Source of the DNA: SHVO01 sp964576515
Lineage (GTDB): Bacteria; Pseudomonadota; Alphaproteobacteria; Rhodospirillales; Rhodospirillaceae
Assembly: GCA_964576515.1 (NCBI GenBank)
Contig: CAZNUW010000012.1
Coordinates: 62,001 to 126,000 of the forward strand
Direction: 5' to 3'
DNA: 64,000 bases
Part shown: in pieces, positions 51,701-59,874 of the stretch
How positions within the stretch are numbered: position 1 is the first letter of the stretch
Layout: every line of letters starts with the position of its first letter
Translations under genes and position numbers: made by a program
Notes under the pieces: model-generated
Databases searched by the model: none
Seen by the model: the letters and a program-made list of their open reading frames with translations, nothing else
What the model was told of the DNA's origin: nothing

Positions 51701-51877
51701 GGAACAGGATCGGAAGTGATGAGCCGCATTGCCGTGCCGATGATTGGCGGCATGATCTCATCCGCGCTGCTGACGCTTGTCGTGATTCCAGTGATTTTCC
51801 TGCTGGTGAAGGGACGCGCTGTAGCACCCGAAGGAAAGGCGAACCAAGTCGCGCATGCGTATGCGCAGTCAGTCTAG
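48722..51877 (+). CDS. cusA: CusA-like heavy-metal RND efflux pump
   Basis: The 1,051-residue trimeric inner-membrane pump uses the proton gradient to export Cu(I)/Ag(I) (other divalent cations cannot be excluded). Marks of the HME-RND class are the N-terminal GGYAVSRIPLDAIPDLSDTQV, the IIYTEFPGQAPQVIEDQVTYPL start of the porter domain, the proton-relay helix GGIAIAIGAMVDAAIVMIENAHK, DMLSTGIRTPVGVKVYGPD in the porter domain and the late AAVGFIALAGVAAQTGVVMLLYLD helix. Start overlaps cusB. It is complete and of normal length. Confidence 0.95.
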   Translation: MIGAIIRWSARNLVMVGLLAAAFAAAGGYAVSRIPLDAIPDLSDTQVIIYTEFPGQAPQVIEDQVTYPLTSAMLSVPRTKAVRGLSFFGVSFVYVIFEDGVDIYWARSRTLEYLNFAAQRLPAGIAPSLGPDASGVGWVYQYAVVGARQTLAELRTIQDWSVRYALAKAPGVAEVASVGGFVQQYQVVVDPRRLQTYGITLPDIQAAIRASNGEVGARTIEMANTEYVIRGRGYITSPTDLEQVVVRASGGTPLLLRDVAQVVMGPDERRGITELNGEGEAVGGIAMQRYGADALDVIANVKARITELAPSLPKGVQILPVYDRSELIGRAIDTLKRVLVEESIIVALVSLLFLFHFRSALAAIVMLPVGVLMAFIPMEVLGLSSNIMSLGGIAIAIGAMVDAAIVMIENAHKHLERDTGASRRDAIIAAAVEVGPSLFFSLLIITVSFLPIFTLEDQEGRLFKPLAYTKTFAMAAGAILSVTLVPALMVLFIRGKIRAEADNPINRMLMAVYRPVIAGALRAKWLVVGAALAVLAVTAYPAAKVGTEFMPTLNEGTLFYMPVSLPGLSVTKAGELLQTQDRIIKSFPEVASVFGKAGRAATATDPAPTEMTETVINLKPQAQWRSGMTIDKLIAEMDQALQFPGVTNAWTQPIKARIDMLSTGIRTPVGVKVYGPDLAAIQRAAAEIERVLEKVPGTASAFAERTTGGYYLVIDPDRAALARYGLRVKDMQEVVAAAVGGEPITTVVRGRERYTVNLRYPRDFRSDPPTIAAEVRVPLPAGGVVPLGEVARVAVEQGPPTIRTENAQLAAYIFVDTREGDLGGYVRRAAQAVAAQVTFPPGVYVQWSGQFEYLERAQARLKIIVPVTLAVIFLLLYLNFGRVTETLIVMLSVPFSLVGGLWMMYLLGYNMSVAAAVGFIALAGVAAQTGVVMLLYLDHALEDALARCKEQGRGLTLTDLHAAIMSGAVDRVRPKMMTVTAIIAGLLPILWSSGTGSEVMSRIAVPMIGGMISSALLTLVVIPVIFLLVKGRAVAPEGKANQVAHAYAQSV

Positions 51878-52320
51878 CGGTTAGTGTCCGGCTGGCGGAG
51901 GTAAGGCGCCCGCGCGGGGCTGTCTGCCCCGCGCGCCGGGTGCTCGTGAACCGAGCCCGCGGAAGGCGCGGTCTCGGCCAGTCGGCGTCGCCCCCTGGCG
52001 CAAGCAAGAGTCAAGGACACGCGCTTTCGCGCATGACTCTTTACTTATCACTCTGCCGTCACATCAGATCTACGGCCATCCGCGCCTAGCCGGCGCGGCT
52101 GAAAGTCCTTGTTGGCCTGCCCCGCGGAAGCGGGGTGGCGGCGCTCCCTTCTAGTCCCGCCCGGTCGGGCGGCAACCCTGCGCTCCGCTCCGGGTGCTTC
52201 ACTTCGTTGCGCCCCTTCGGGTGCCATCCCTCCCTCAATGGCGGGCCTCTGCGGTCGCTTTTCGCCGCCACCCCTCTTCCGGGGGCAGGTGCGGTTTTCA
52301 GAGGCGCAGGAGGTTGGCAG
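51878..52320. other. Structured GC-rich spacer between the Cus operon and ardC
   Basis: No gene is seen. CGCGCGGGGC (51911-51920), TGTCT and GCCCCGCGCG (51926-51935) form a perfect 10-bp hairpin that may close the cusA transcript. AGAGTCA (52007-52013) and TGACTCT (52034-52040) flank an inner GCGC-TTTC-GCGC hairpin and are followed by TTTACTTATC, a second terminator-like cruciform. The rest, up to the ardC ribosome binding site, is GC-rich with short repeats of CTTCGGGTG-like words. Confidence 0.6.
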
Positions 52321-53247
52321 ATGCATTCAGACAACACACAGCGAGGCCGTGGAGAACGCGGCAATCTTTATCAGGAAATCACCGAAAAGATCATTTCGGA
52401 ATTGGAGCAAGGCCGCTTTCCCTGGGTGCAGCCCTGGGGTGCGGCAAATGCGGGCTTGGGATTGCCCAAGAATGCCGCCACGGCCCGCCGCTATTCGGGA
52501 ATCAACATCCTGATTTTGTGGGGGGCCGTGATTGAAAAATCATATCGCGGTCAGAATTGGCTCACCTTCCGCCAAGCCCTCACCTTGGGCGGATGCGTCC
52601 GCAAGGGCGAGAAAGGCACAACGGTTTTTTATGCCGACCGCTTCGTTCCCAAAAGCGAAGTAGAACGCGCCGCCAAGACCGGCGATGATCCGAACGCGGT
52701 GCCGTTTCTCAAGCGATTCACCGTCTTTAACGTCGATCAATGCGACGGACTGCCGGAAACGGCTTTCGCGGGAATCGCGCCGGTGCCCGAGCGGGAAGTT
52801 ATTCCGCACGCGGAAAGTCTGATTGCCGCGGCCGGCGCGGACTTCCGCATAGGAGGCGCGCGGGCGTTCTATCATAAGGGCGAGGATTTTATCCAAGTCC
52901 CGCCGCAGCCCGCGTTTCATCACCAGATTGATTACTACCGGACGTGCTTTCACGAGTTGGGACACTGGACCGGAGCCAAGCACCGCTTGGCGCGCGACCA
53001 CTCGGGCCGCTTTGGCTCCCATCCCTACGCCCGCGAGGAATTGGTGGCCGAAATGTCATCGGCCTTCCTGTGCGCGGCACTTGGCATCGCGCCGACCGTG
53101 CGCCACGCGGATTACCTCGCGTCCTGGCTGGACGTTCTGAAAGAGGATAACCGCGCCATTTTCCGCGCAGCCTCGCAAGCCAGCAAGGCAGCGGATTTCA
53201 TTCTCGCCTTTGAAGCGGGCGCAGAGCCCGAAAGCGAGGCCGCATGA
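52321..53247 (+). CDS. ardC: ArdC-like antirestriction protein
   Basis: The 308-residue protein has the ArdC N-terminal ssDNA-binding domain (LYQEITEKIISELEQGRFPWVQPW, INILILWG, WLTFRQALTLGGCVRKGEKGTTV) and a zincin-like C-terminal half with HELGHWTGAKHRL (H-E-x-x-H) and REELVAEMSSAFLCAALG. ArdC coats incoming single-stranded DNA and protects it from restriction during transfer, and its metal site is typical. GGAGG precedes the ATG at 52321; the longer upstream frame is not part of the family. Overlaps the DUF2958 gene by 4 bases. Confidence 0.9.
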   Translation: MHSDNTQRGRGERGNLYQEITEKIISELEQGRFPWVQPWGAANAGLGLPKNAATARRYSGINILILWGAVIEKSYRGQNWLTFRQALTLGGCVRKGEKGTTVFYADRFVPKSEVERAAKTGDDPNAVPFLKRFTVFNVDQCDGLPETAFAGIAPVPEREVIPHAESLIAAAGADFRIGGARAFYHKGEDFIQVPPQPAFHHQIDYYRTCFHELGHWTGAKHRLARDHSGRFGSHPYAREELVAEMSSAFLCAALGIAPTVRHADYLASWLDVLKEDNRAIFRAASQASKAADFILAFEAGAEPESEAA

Positions 53248-53663
53248 TCGTCATGCCCCAACACATCTTCACGCGTTTGCTTGCCAACGGACAGGCATCG
53301 GTCGCCTACGACATTGATCATGTTCCCGTTGTCAAGTTCTTCGACCCCTGCGGCACGGCGACCTGGTTGATAACGGAGTGCCGTCCCGACGAGCCTGACA
53401 TTCTGTTTGGCCTATGTGACCTGGGCCTGGGCTTCCCGGAACTCGGGTCCGTCAGGCTGTCCGAACTGAAATCCATCAAAAACCGGCTCGGCCTCCCCCT
53501 GGAGCGCGACCTGTTCTTTGCCGCCCGCTTTCCGCTTTCGGTGTACCTCGCTGCCGCGCAGCGCGCGGAACGCATTACCGAAAGCGAATCCGATCTTGCC
53601 GAGGCCGCGCAGGCCCTCGGGCAAGAGGCGTCCCCCGACGCCGATCCCCCCGCTACCACCTGA
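53244..53663 (+). CDS. DUF2958 family protein
   Basis: The 139-residue protein shows the DUF2958 pattern: HVPVVKFFDPCGTATWLITECRPDEPDILFGLCDLGLGFPELG-VRLSEL, ending with DLFFAARFPLSVYLAAAQRAERI. The family has no known activity and is nearly always found between ardC and parB-like genes in conjugative elements of alphaproteobacteria, as here. ATGA overlap with ardC. Confidence 0.88.
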   Translation: MIVMPQHIFTRLLANGQASVAYDIDHVPVVKFFDPCGTATWLITECRPDEPDILFGLCDLGLGFPELGSVRLSELKSIKNRLGLPLERDLFFAARFPLSVYLAAAQRAERITESESDLAEAAQALGQEASPDADPPATT

Positions 53664-53687
53664 CCCCTATATATAAGGAATCATCCC

Positions 53688-55415
53688 ATGACACTCGCCC
53701 ATATCGCCCTGGAAAACCTTTCCGTTTCCGCGCTCAATATGCGCCACACCAAGAAGGCCCCGGACACCTCCGACATCCTGCCAAGTGTCCGCAAACGGGG
53801 CATTCTCATGCCGTTGCTCGTGCGACCCAACGGCTCCCCCGACAGGTTCGAGATTGTCGCGGGTCGGCGGCGGTATTTCGCCGCGCGTGCGGTCCAGGAG
53901 GAACAAGGCAGCTTCCCGCCCGTGCCCTGCCACATCATGGGTGAAGGCGACGACGCGGACGCACTCGAAGCCTCGCTGATCGAAAACCTGCACCGCAGCG
54001 ACCCCGACGAAATGCAGCAGTACGAAACGTTCTCGCGCCTCATTCTCAAGGAGAATCGGGACGTGGAGGCCGTGGCAATTGCGTTCGGCCTGACCAAGCG
54101 TCAAGTCGAGCAGCGCATGGCGCTTGGCAACTTGCTCCCCAAAATCCGCGAGGCCTACCGCGCAGAGCGAATCGATCCCGGCACGATTCGGCATCTGACG
54201 ATGGCAACCAAGCGCCAGCAGCAGGATTGGCTCAAGGCGTTCGAAAGCGAGGACGAGAACACGCCTTTTGGCGACGACGTAAAGCACTGGCTGTGCGGCG
54301 GACAGTCGATTTCCACGGCGGTCGCGCTGTTTCCGCTGAGCGACTACAAGGGACACGTTATTACCGATCTGTTCGGCGAGCATGGCAGCTTCCAGGATGC
54401 TGACCTGTTTTGGGAGCAGCAAAACGCGGCCATCGCCGCACGCCGGGACGCCTATCTGGCGGCCGGGTGGGGTGAAGTTGTCATTCTCGACAAGGGCGAG
54501 ACGTTCCAAAGCTGGCAGTTCGAGAAAACCACCAAGAAGAACGGCGGCAAGGTCTTCATCGGCGTGTCCCAGCGTGGCGAGGTCACGTTCCACGAGGGTT
54601 ATCTCGCGCGCAAGGAGGCGCGCCAGAAAGCCAAGGCCGAAGCCGCGCAGGGCGGGGACACCGAAGGCGAAACGCCCGCCGCGCCCGCCAGCGAAGTCAC
54701 AGCCGCCCTGCAAAGCTATATCGACTTGCACCGTCATGTGGCGGTCCGCGCCGCCCTTTTGGACAAGCCTGGCGTGGCGCTGCGCCTCATGGCGGTCCAC
54801 GCCATCTGCGGCTCCCGGCTCTGGAAAGTCGCACCGGAACCGCAACGCTCGGGCCGCAACGAGACGGACGCCAGTGTGCAGGCCAGCCCCGCGCAAGCGG
54901 TTTTCGAGGACAGCAAGCGGGAGAGTTTGGCGTTGCTCGACCTCCCGAAAGGGGCGGGCCTTGTCGCGACGCACGGCGACGAGCCAGCCGCGATCTTCGC
55001 GCGGCTGCTCGCCCTGTCGGACGCGGACGTGCGCCGCGTCCTGACCGTCATCATGGCCGATAGCCTGGAAGCCGGAAGCGCCTTGGTGGAAGCCGTTGGC
55101 GTTCACCTGGACGTCGATATGGCGAAGTGCTGGACGGCGGACGACACGTTCTTTGATCTCGTGCGCGATAAGGCCGTGCTGTCCGCGATGATGACGGATG
55201 TGGCGGGGAAGGCCGTCGCCAACGCCAATGTCTCCGCCACCGGCAAGGTGCAGAAGCAGATCATCAAGGACTGCCTCACCGGCACCAACGGACGCCAGAA
55301 GGTCGCGGGCTGGCTCCCGCGCTGGATGGAATTTCCCGTGCGGAGCTACAAGAAAGATGGTGGCTTGAGAACCGCCGAGGTCTGGAAACGCATCAAGCGG
55401 CACGTCGCGGGCTAG
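53688..55415 (+). CDS. ParB/RepB/Spo0J-like nuclease-domain protein of ICE type
   Basis: The 575-residue protein begins with a ParB-N domain (LENLSVSALNMRHTKKAPD, ILPSVRKRGILMPLLVRPN, VAGRRRYFAARAVQEE, GDDADALEASLIENLHRSDPDEMQQYETFSRL). A helix-turn-helix follows (VEAVAIAFGLTKRQVEQRMALGNLLPKIREAYR), then a long C-terminal part typical of plasmid/ICE ParB-like proteins. It could stabilise the excised element or control its genes; no ParA is adjacent. ATAAGGAATC precedes the ATG at 53688. Confidence 0.88.
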   Translation: MTLAHIALENLSVSALNMRHTKKAPDTSDILPSVRKRGILMPLLVRPNGSPDRFEIVAGRRRYFAARAVQEEQGSFPPVPCHIMGEGDDADALEASLIENLHRSDPDEMQQYETFSRLILKENRDVEAVAIAFGLTKRQVEQRMALGNLLPKIREAYRAERIDPGTIRHLTMATKRQQQDWLKAFESEDENTPFGDDVKHWLCGGQSISTAVALFPLSDYKGHVITDLFGEHGSFQDADLFWEQQNAAIAARRDAYLAAGWGEVVILDKGETFQSWQFEKTTKKNGGKVFIGVSQRGEVTFHEGYLARKEARQKAKAEAAQGGDTEGETPAAPASEVTAALQSYIDLHRHVAVRAALLDKPGVALRLMAVHAICGSRLWKVAPEPQRSGRNETDASVQASPAQAVFEDSKRESLALLDLPKGAGLVATHGDEPAAIFARLLALSDADVRRVLTVIMADSLEAGSALVEAVGVHLDVDMAKCWTADDTFFDLVRDKAVLSAMMTDVAGKAVANANVSATGKVQKQIIKDCLTGTNGRQKVAGWLPRWMEFPVRSYKKDGGLRTAEVWKRIKRHVAG

Positions 55416-56128
55416 GCACTACCAGCCTTCGGAAACTGTCACAGCGCGACGGGCGGCGATCCGGTGGACCGCCGCCCGTTTCTGTTTCTGCTGACCCGTT
55501 CGCACGGGCAGCAGTATAACTCCGCCCGCGCCGTAAGCCATCGCCGCGTCCTCACGCAAGCGGGTCCCGCCCACTTTCTGCGGAGGAATCCCTCGTCGGC
55601 GAGCATCTGACTGCCGTCCCGCACTGCCCAGATTGGCGGAGAGAGACGCCGCGATCCCACGCCGTCAGGCGCGGTCCAGAGACGCGCGGATTTTCCGAAA
55701 ACCGTCTCCGTCGCATCCAGGAGCAGCCGTGCGCTACTATTCCGGCGAACGGGCTGATCGCCATTGGCCGTCACGGCAGGGCCGCGCCGCAGGCTTCTTT
55801 TCAGTTCAGGCCGTACCCTTATAAGAGCCGGATTGCTGCGGGGACATAAGCCGAAGCCACGCGCTTTCATTTCTGTCGCCCATGCCAATTTCCTGCTTTT
55901 GGCGATGACCTATGGGCGTCGCCGTCCCTTGGCGAAACCATCGCTGCAAACTTTTTTCCCCTTGGGCTTCGCCCAATTCCTCGCGCCGCTGCACTCAAAA
56001 AAGTTTTCGCTCCGGTCCTCCGCTGGCGCTGCGGCCCCCAAAAGAAAGATGGGGGTTCGCAGGGCCGCCGCCGCCCATGACGGTCCGCCACGCAGGGAAT
56101 TGTCCCGGCGTCAGTAAGGAGAAAGATC
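55416..56128. other. 713-base spacer before DUF736, no gene recognised
   Basis: Open frames on the minus strand have no family match and unlikely composition. The notable structure is the nested inverted repeat at 55948-56006. The stretch from about 55,930 to 56,128 is G+C-rich with a T-run and A-run around the repeat. Regulatory or transfer-origin DNA would be plausible given the position in the backbone. Confidence 0.5.
55948..56006. repeat. Nested inverted repeat upstream of DUF736
   Basis: AAACTTTTTT (55948-55957) and AAAAAAGTTT (55997-56006) are a perfect 10-bp inverted repeat. Inside it TTGGGC-TTC-GCCCAA (55962-55976) forms a tight hairpin directly after the T-run. It can act as a terminator for leftward transcription or as a protein-binding region. 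Confidence 0.65.
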
Positions 56129-56452
56129 ATGGCTTCCATCGGTTACGTCCAAAGGCAGAAAGACGGCTCTTATAAGGGCGCGCTCAAGACACTGAAGATC
56201 AATCAGCCTATCGACATCATCCCCAACACCGCGAAGGCCAATGACGATCAGCCCGACTTCCGCGTTTACTCGCGTGGCTTCGAACTCGGGGCCGCCTGGA
56301 CGCGCGTGGGCCAGGTTTCGGAGAAACCTTACGTCTCTCTGAGCCTCGCAGCGCCGGAATTCGGGCCACAGCGTCTCTACGCCAATCTGGGCCGGGCCGC
56401 CGGCCAGGACGACGACGACGCCTTCGCGATCATCTGGAATCCTCCGCAGTAA
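56129..56452 (+). CDS. DUF736 family protein
   Basis: The 107-residue protein (MASIGYVQRQKDGSYKGALKTLKINQPIDIIPN, then PDFRVYSRGFELGAAWTRVGQVSEKPYVSLSLAAPEFG-RLYANLGRA) is a typical DUF736 member, a small beta-rich family tied to conjugative elements of alphaproteobacteria; the function is unknown. AAGGAGAAAGATC precedes the ATG. 56,453-56,737 shows no gene. Confidence 0.9.
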   Translation: MASIGYVQRQKDGSYKGALKTLKINQPIDIIPNTAKANDDQPDFRVYSRGFELGAAWTRVGQVSEKPYVSLSLAAPEFGPQRLYANLGRAAGQDDDDAFAIIWNPPQ

Positions 56453-56737
56453 GCGGACGGTCCGCACGCGCCCGCGCCACAAACGGCGCGGGCGTAGTGC
56501 TGCAAAGAGGCGACCAGCGCGTCCGGGCCGATCACCCTCGCGCGTCCACGCTTTTGCCGCACGCGCGGCGCCGCACTGACTAATAGTTGCTGACTCTCCC
56601 GTTGTCTGCCATCAGGCGGAGCGCGAGACATTACGATTCGCTCAACTTGCAGCAAAAAACGGCCATCACGCGCGCGCTGATCTCGGCTATGGGAACATCG
56701 CGGGGGACGTCATTTCACGCGCTGGAGGAAACCCCGG

Positions 56738-56995
56738 ATGGAGATACAGTACGACCCTGAGCGGTCCGAAGCCGTCAGACGGGCCGTCATCGCCCGGCTC
56801 GGCAGCCCTTATCTCACCACCGCTCAGGCCGCGCACTATTGCCGTCTCAGCGAGCGGACCATGAAGCAAATGCGCTCCGATGGGCGCGGCCCGCGCTATC
56901 ATAAGATTGACGGACGCTTTTACCGCTATCACATCGACGACCTCGATGACTGGCTGCAATCGCGTCTACGCCAGCCGGACCTCTTCGGTCGATGA
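56738..56995 (+). CDS. Small helix-turn-helix (MerR/AlpA-like) protein
   Basis: The 85-residue protein contains PYLTTAQAAHYCRLSERTMKQMRSDGRGPRYHKIDGRFYRYHIDDLDDWLQSRL, the winged-helix pattern of AlpA/excisionase proteins. It probably regulates transfer or excision genes. It overlaps traF by 4 bases and follows GGAGGAAACC. Confidence 0.88.
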   Translation: MEIQYDPERSEAVRRAVIARLGSPYLTTAQAAHYCRLSERTMKQMRSDGRGPRYHKIDGRFYRYHIDDLDDWLQSRLRQPDLFGR

Positions 56996-57525
56996 TCATT
57001 GCCGCGGTGAAGCCCATTACGCCGTCGCGTCTTGCGGCGATGACCGCCGTGACCGGCGTTATCGCGGCCTGCACACTGACGGCATTCGGCATCTTTCGCC
57101 CGCCGGTCACCTTGACCTGGAATGCTACGGCAAGCGTGCCGACCGGGCTTTACTTCGTTTCGACTGCGGCGCTCCTGCGCGGCGAACTCGTGCTGGCCGA
57201 AGTGCCGCCGAACGTTCGAATCCTGGCCGCAGAGCGTCACTATTTGCCCATTGGCGTACACCTGGCGAAGCGCATCGCCGCCGTGTCCGGTGATCAAATC
57301 TGCGCCGAGGACGACACGATTTTTATCAACGGCGCGGCCATCGCCCAGCGCCAGGCGCGCGATTCCCATGGCCGCACCATGCCCGCCTGGACGGGATGCC
57401 GCGTGCTCGCCGACGAGGTTTTTCTGCTGCTGCCGGAGATCGCAACGTCATTCGACGGACGATATTTCGGGCCGATCCCCACACGCGCCGTCATCGGAAA
57501 AATGACACCCCTGTGGACGCGATAA
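56992..57525 (+). CDS. traF: TraF-type S26 signal peptidase
   Basis: The 177-residue protein has one N-terminal membrane segment (AAMTAVTGVIAACTLTAFGIF), the catalytic Ser in WNATASVPTGLYF and the general-base Lys in LAKRIAAVSGDQIC, then FLLLPEIATSFDGRYFGPIP. TraF trims and cyclises the TrbC pilin in RP4/Ti-type transfer systems. It overlaps the HTH gene and lies 220 bases upstream of the relaxase. Confidence 0.9.
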   Translation: MIIAAVKPITPSRLAAMTAVTGVIAACTLTAFGIFRPPVTLTWNATASVPTGLYFVSTAALLRGELVLAEVPPNVRILAAERHYLPIGVHLAKRIAAVSGDQICAEDDTIFINGAAIAQRQARDSHGRTMPAWTGCRVLADEVFLLLPEIATSFDGRYFGPIPTRAVIGKMTPLWTR

Positions 57526-57612
57526 ATCCCCCGAGAACACGCGCGACGATCCACGAGTCCGAAAAGGGAAACCGACAAACCGCAAAATCAACGCGAAGCA
57601 AGATGAAAAGAC

Positions 57613-57687
57613 TTAGAGACTCTGTCTCTAATTCTGTTGGTCTGCACATCACTTAGCTTGGAGACTCCGGCGCGAGTCAGTCTCCAA
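57613..57687. repeat. Two dyads with a shared GAGAC core upstream of the relaxase gene
   Basis: TTAGAGAC (57613-57620), TCT, GTCTCTAA (57624-57631) and, 26 bases further, TTGGAGACT (57658-57666), 12 bases, AGTCTCCAA (57679-57687). Both stems carry GAGAC. They lie just before the relaxase gene, the usual site of operators or oriT. Confidence 0.65.
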
Positions 57688-57744
57688 AGCCACTCCACAC
57701 GTTGAAAGCGGCGCTGCGCGGGCCGCGCCACGCAGGAGAGATTG

Positions 57745-59718
57745 ATGGACGACGATACCGACTTCAAGCCGCGGCTTGGCAAAATCCGCGCGCTTGGGAC
57801 CAAGCGCGGCAAGAGCTATGTCAACCGCGTCATCCGCGCGATGGCGCTCGCCGGCGGCCGGCCCAAGCGCGGCAAACGCGGCTTCACGGGCAACCAGAGC
57901 GGTCGCGGCGCGGGCGCCGGCCGCGTCCTGGGCGGACGGGATCGCTACGCCGCCTATCGCCAGCGCCGCGTCGTCATCAAATCCCGTTTTGTCCGCGTGC
58001 GGGGTAAGAGCGTCCGTGGGCCGAAGGATCATTTGCGGTATATCCAGCGCGACGGTGTGACGCGGGAGGGCGCACCCGGCGAGTTGTACGATAAGAGTCA
58101 CGACCGGGCGGACGGCGATGCGTTCCTGGAGCGCGGCGCGGAGGACCGGCACCAGTTCCGCTTCATCGTTTCGCCGGAGGACGGCGACCGCTACGATGAC
58201 TTGAAGTCCTTCACCCGGCGCCTCATGAACCGCATGGAGGAGGATCTGGGCACGGAGCTGGATTGGGTGGCGGTGGACCACTTCAATACCGGCCATCCCC
58301 ATACCCACATCGTATTGGCCGGACGCGATGACCGGGGCAAGGACCTGGTGATTGCGCGAGAGTATATCAGCCGGGGGATGCGGGAGCGGGCCTGCGAGAT
58401 CGTCAGTTTCGACTTCGGTCCGCGGAACGACTTGGAGATCGAACACCGTCTCCAGAAGGAGGTGGAACAGGAGCGTTTCACCAGCCTCGACCGGACAATG
58501 CTTCTCGAGGCCGACGACGGTGCGCCCGTGCGCTCCAATCGGGAGGGGCTGTCCGCCTTCCAACAGACACTCCGCGCCGGACGATTGCAAAAGCTCCAAC
58601 GATTGGGACTGGCCGAGGAGGTCGCTCCCGGTCTTTGGACGCTGGACCTTGAGTTGGAACCGCGGCTGCGCGAGATGGGCCTGCGCGGCGACATCATCAA
58701 AACCATGCACCGGGCCATGTCGGAGCGCAGCCTGTCCCGCACCGCGGCCGAGTATGCGATCTACGATCCATCCCGGGCCGACGCGCGTGCGTTGACCGGG
58801 CGGGTTGCCGCTGTCGGATATTCCAACGAACTCACGGAGCGATATTACGCCGTTCTGGATGGCGCCGACGGCTATGTCCATTACGTCGATCTTGGGCACA
58901 TCGAGGAAGCGCCCCGCGAGGGCAGCATCGTCACCGTCACGCCGAAGGGAATGGAGCCGAGGGACGTTGACCGCACGATCATGGAGGTCGCGGCGGTCAA
59001 CGGCGGCCGCTACGATGTGGAGGCGCATCTGCGCCATGACCGGCGCGCCACCGCCGACTTTGCGCAAGCCCACGTCCGCCGCCTGGAAGCGATCCGCCGC
59101 GAGACCGGAAAGATCGAGCGTTCGCCGGAGGGACTCTGGTCGATCGCGCCGGACCACCTCGACCGGGTGCGGGATTACGAACAGGCACGGGCGCGCAAAG
59201 CCCCCGTGATCGTCGTCACGCTCTCGCGGCTTTCCATCGAGCAGCAGATCGGCACCGATGGCGCGACGTGGCTTGACCGCGAACTGACGGCGACAACGCC
59301 GCAGATATTGCGCGACAGCGGATTTGGGCGTGAGATGCGCGAAGCCTTGTCACGTCGCACGGCCTGGCTCCTGTCGCAGGATTTGGCGGAACGAGATGGC
59401 GCGCGCGTCATCTACCGCGCCAATCTGCTCGCGATTCTGCGCCGTCGTGAGTTGGTCCGCACCGGCGCGCAGCTTGCCGATGAGCTCGGTTTGCGGCATG
59501 TCGAAGCACCGGAACGCATGCGCATCGAGGGTATCTATCGCAGATCCATCGATCTTGCGAGCGGGCGCTTCGCGCTGATAACGCAGGAAAAATCCTTCAT
59601 GCTCGTGCCCTGGCGTCCGGTGTTGGAGCGCAGCCGCGGTCTCGAAGTTTCCGGAGTCGCGCGCGGCGAGACGATTTCCTGGTCGATTGGACGCGGAAGA
59701 AGCGGTCCTTCACGCTGA
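57745..59718 (+). CDS. Relaxase (VirD2-like, DUF3363-type)
   Basis: About 657 residues from the ATG at 57745 (GGAGAG upstream). Motif I may be LRYIQRDGVT with the nicking Tyr near residue 99. The metal motif is NTGHPHTHIVLAG near 176 (H-x-H), typical of the MOB-P/Q relaxases. The long C-terminal region carries DUF3363 features (ALTGRVAAVGYSNELTERYYAVLDG). It nicks oriT and leads the strand into the recipient. Located between traF and traG as in Ti/RP4-like elements. Confidence 0.88.
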   Translation: MDDDTDFKPRLGKIRALGTKRGKSYVNRVIRAMALAGGRPKRGKRGFTGNQSGRGAGAGRVLGGRDRYAAYRQRRVVIKSRFVRVRGKSVRGPKDHLRYIQRDGVTREGAPGELYDKSHDRADGDAFLERGAEDRHQFRFIVSPEDGDRYDDLKSFTRRLMNRMEEDLGTELDWVAVDHFNTGHPHTHIVLAGRDDRGKDLVIAREYISRGMRERACEIVSFDFGPRNDLEIEHRLQKEVEQERFTSLDRTMLLEADDGAPVRSNREGLSAFQQTLRAGRLQKLQRLGLAEEVAPGLWTLDLELEPRLREMGLRGDIIKTMHRAMSERSLSRTAAEYAIYDPSRADARALTGRVAAVGYSNELTERYYAVLDGADGYVHYVDLGHIEEAPREGSIVTVTPKGMEPRDVDRTIMEVAAVNGGRYDVEAHLRHDRRATADFAQAHVRRLEAIRRETGKIERSPEGLWSIAPDHLDRVRDYEQARARKAPVIVVTLSRLSIEQQIGTDGATWLDRELTATTPQILRDSGFGREMREALSRRTAWLLSQDLAERDGARVIYRANLLAILRRRELVRTGAQLADELGLRHVEAPERMRIEGIYRRSIDLASGRFALITQEKSFMLVPWRPVLERSRGLEVSGVARGETISWSIGRGRSGPSR

Positions 59719-59874
59719 GGGCCGCGAAAACGAGCGGAAGAAATTCCGGCCGCGTGGACTGGATTCCCCGCGTTGCCCCAAGTTGCCCCGCGATTCCCCA
59801 TGCGGCCCATTTTCGCCGCGCGCGTTCCACGCTTGTCTATGAGGGCGCATCGACGCGCGAGGGGGATTTCATAT

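Noticed and set aside
55439..55888. 149-residue minus-strand frame after the ParB-like gene
   Set aside because: Mixed composition, no ribosome binding site or family features; treated as spacer.
57526..57744. RP4-type nic site (ATCCTG core) upstream of the relaxase
   Set aside because: The core word was not found here, so oriT is left as a candidate based on dyads only.
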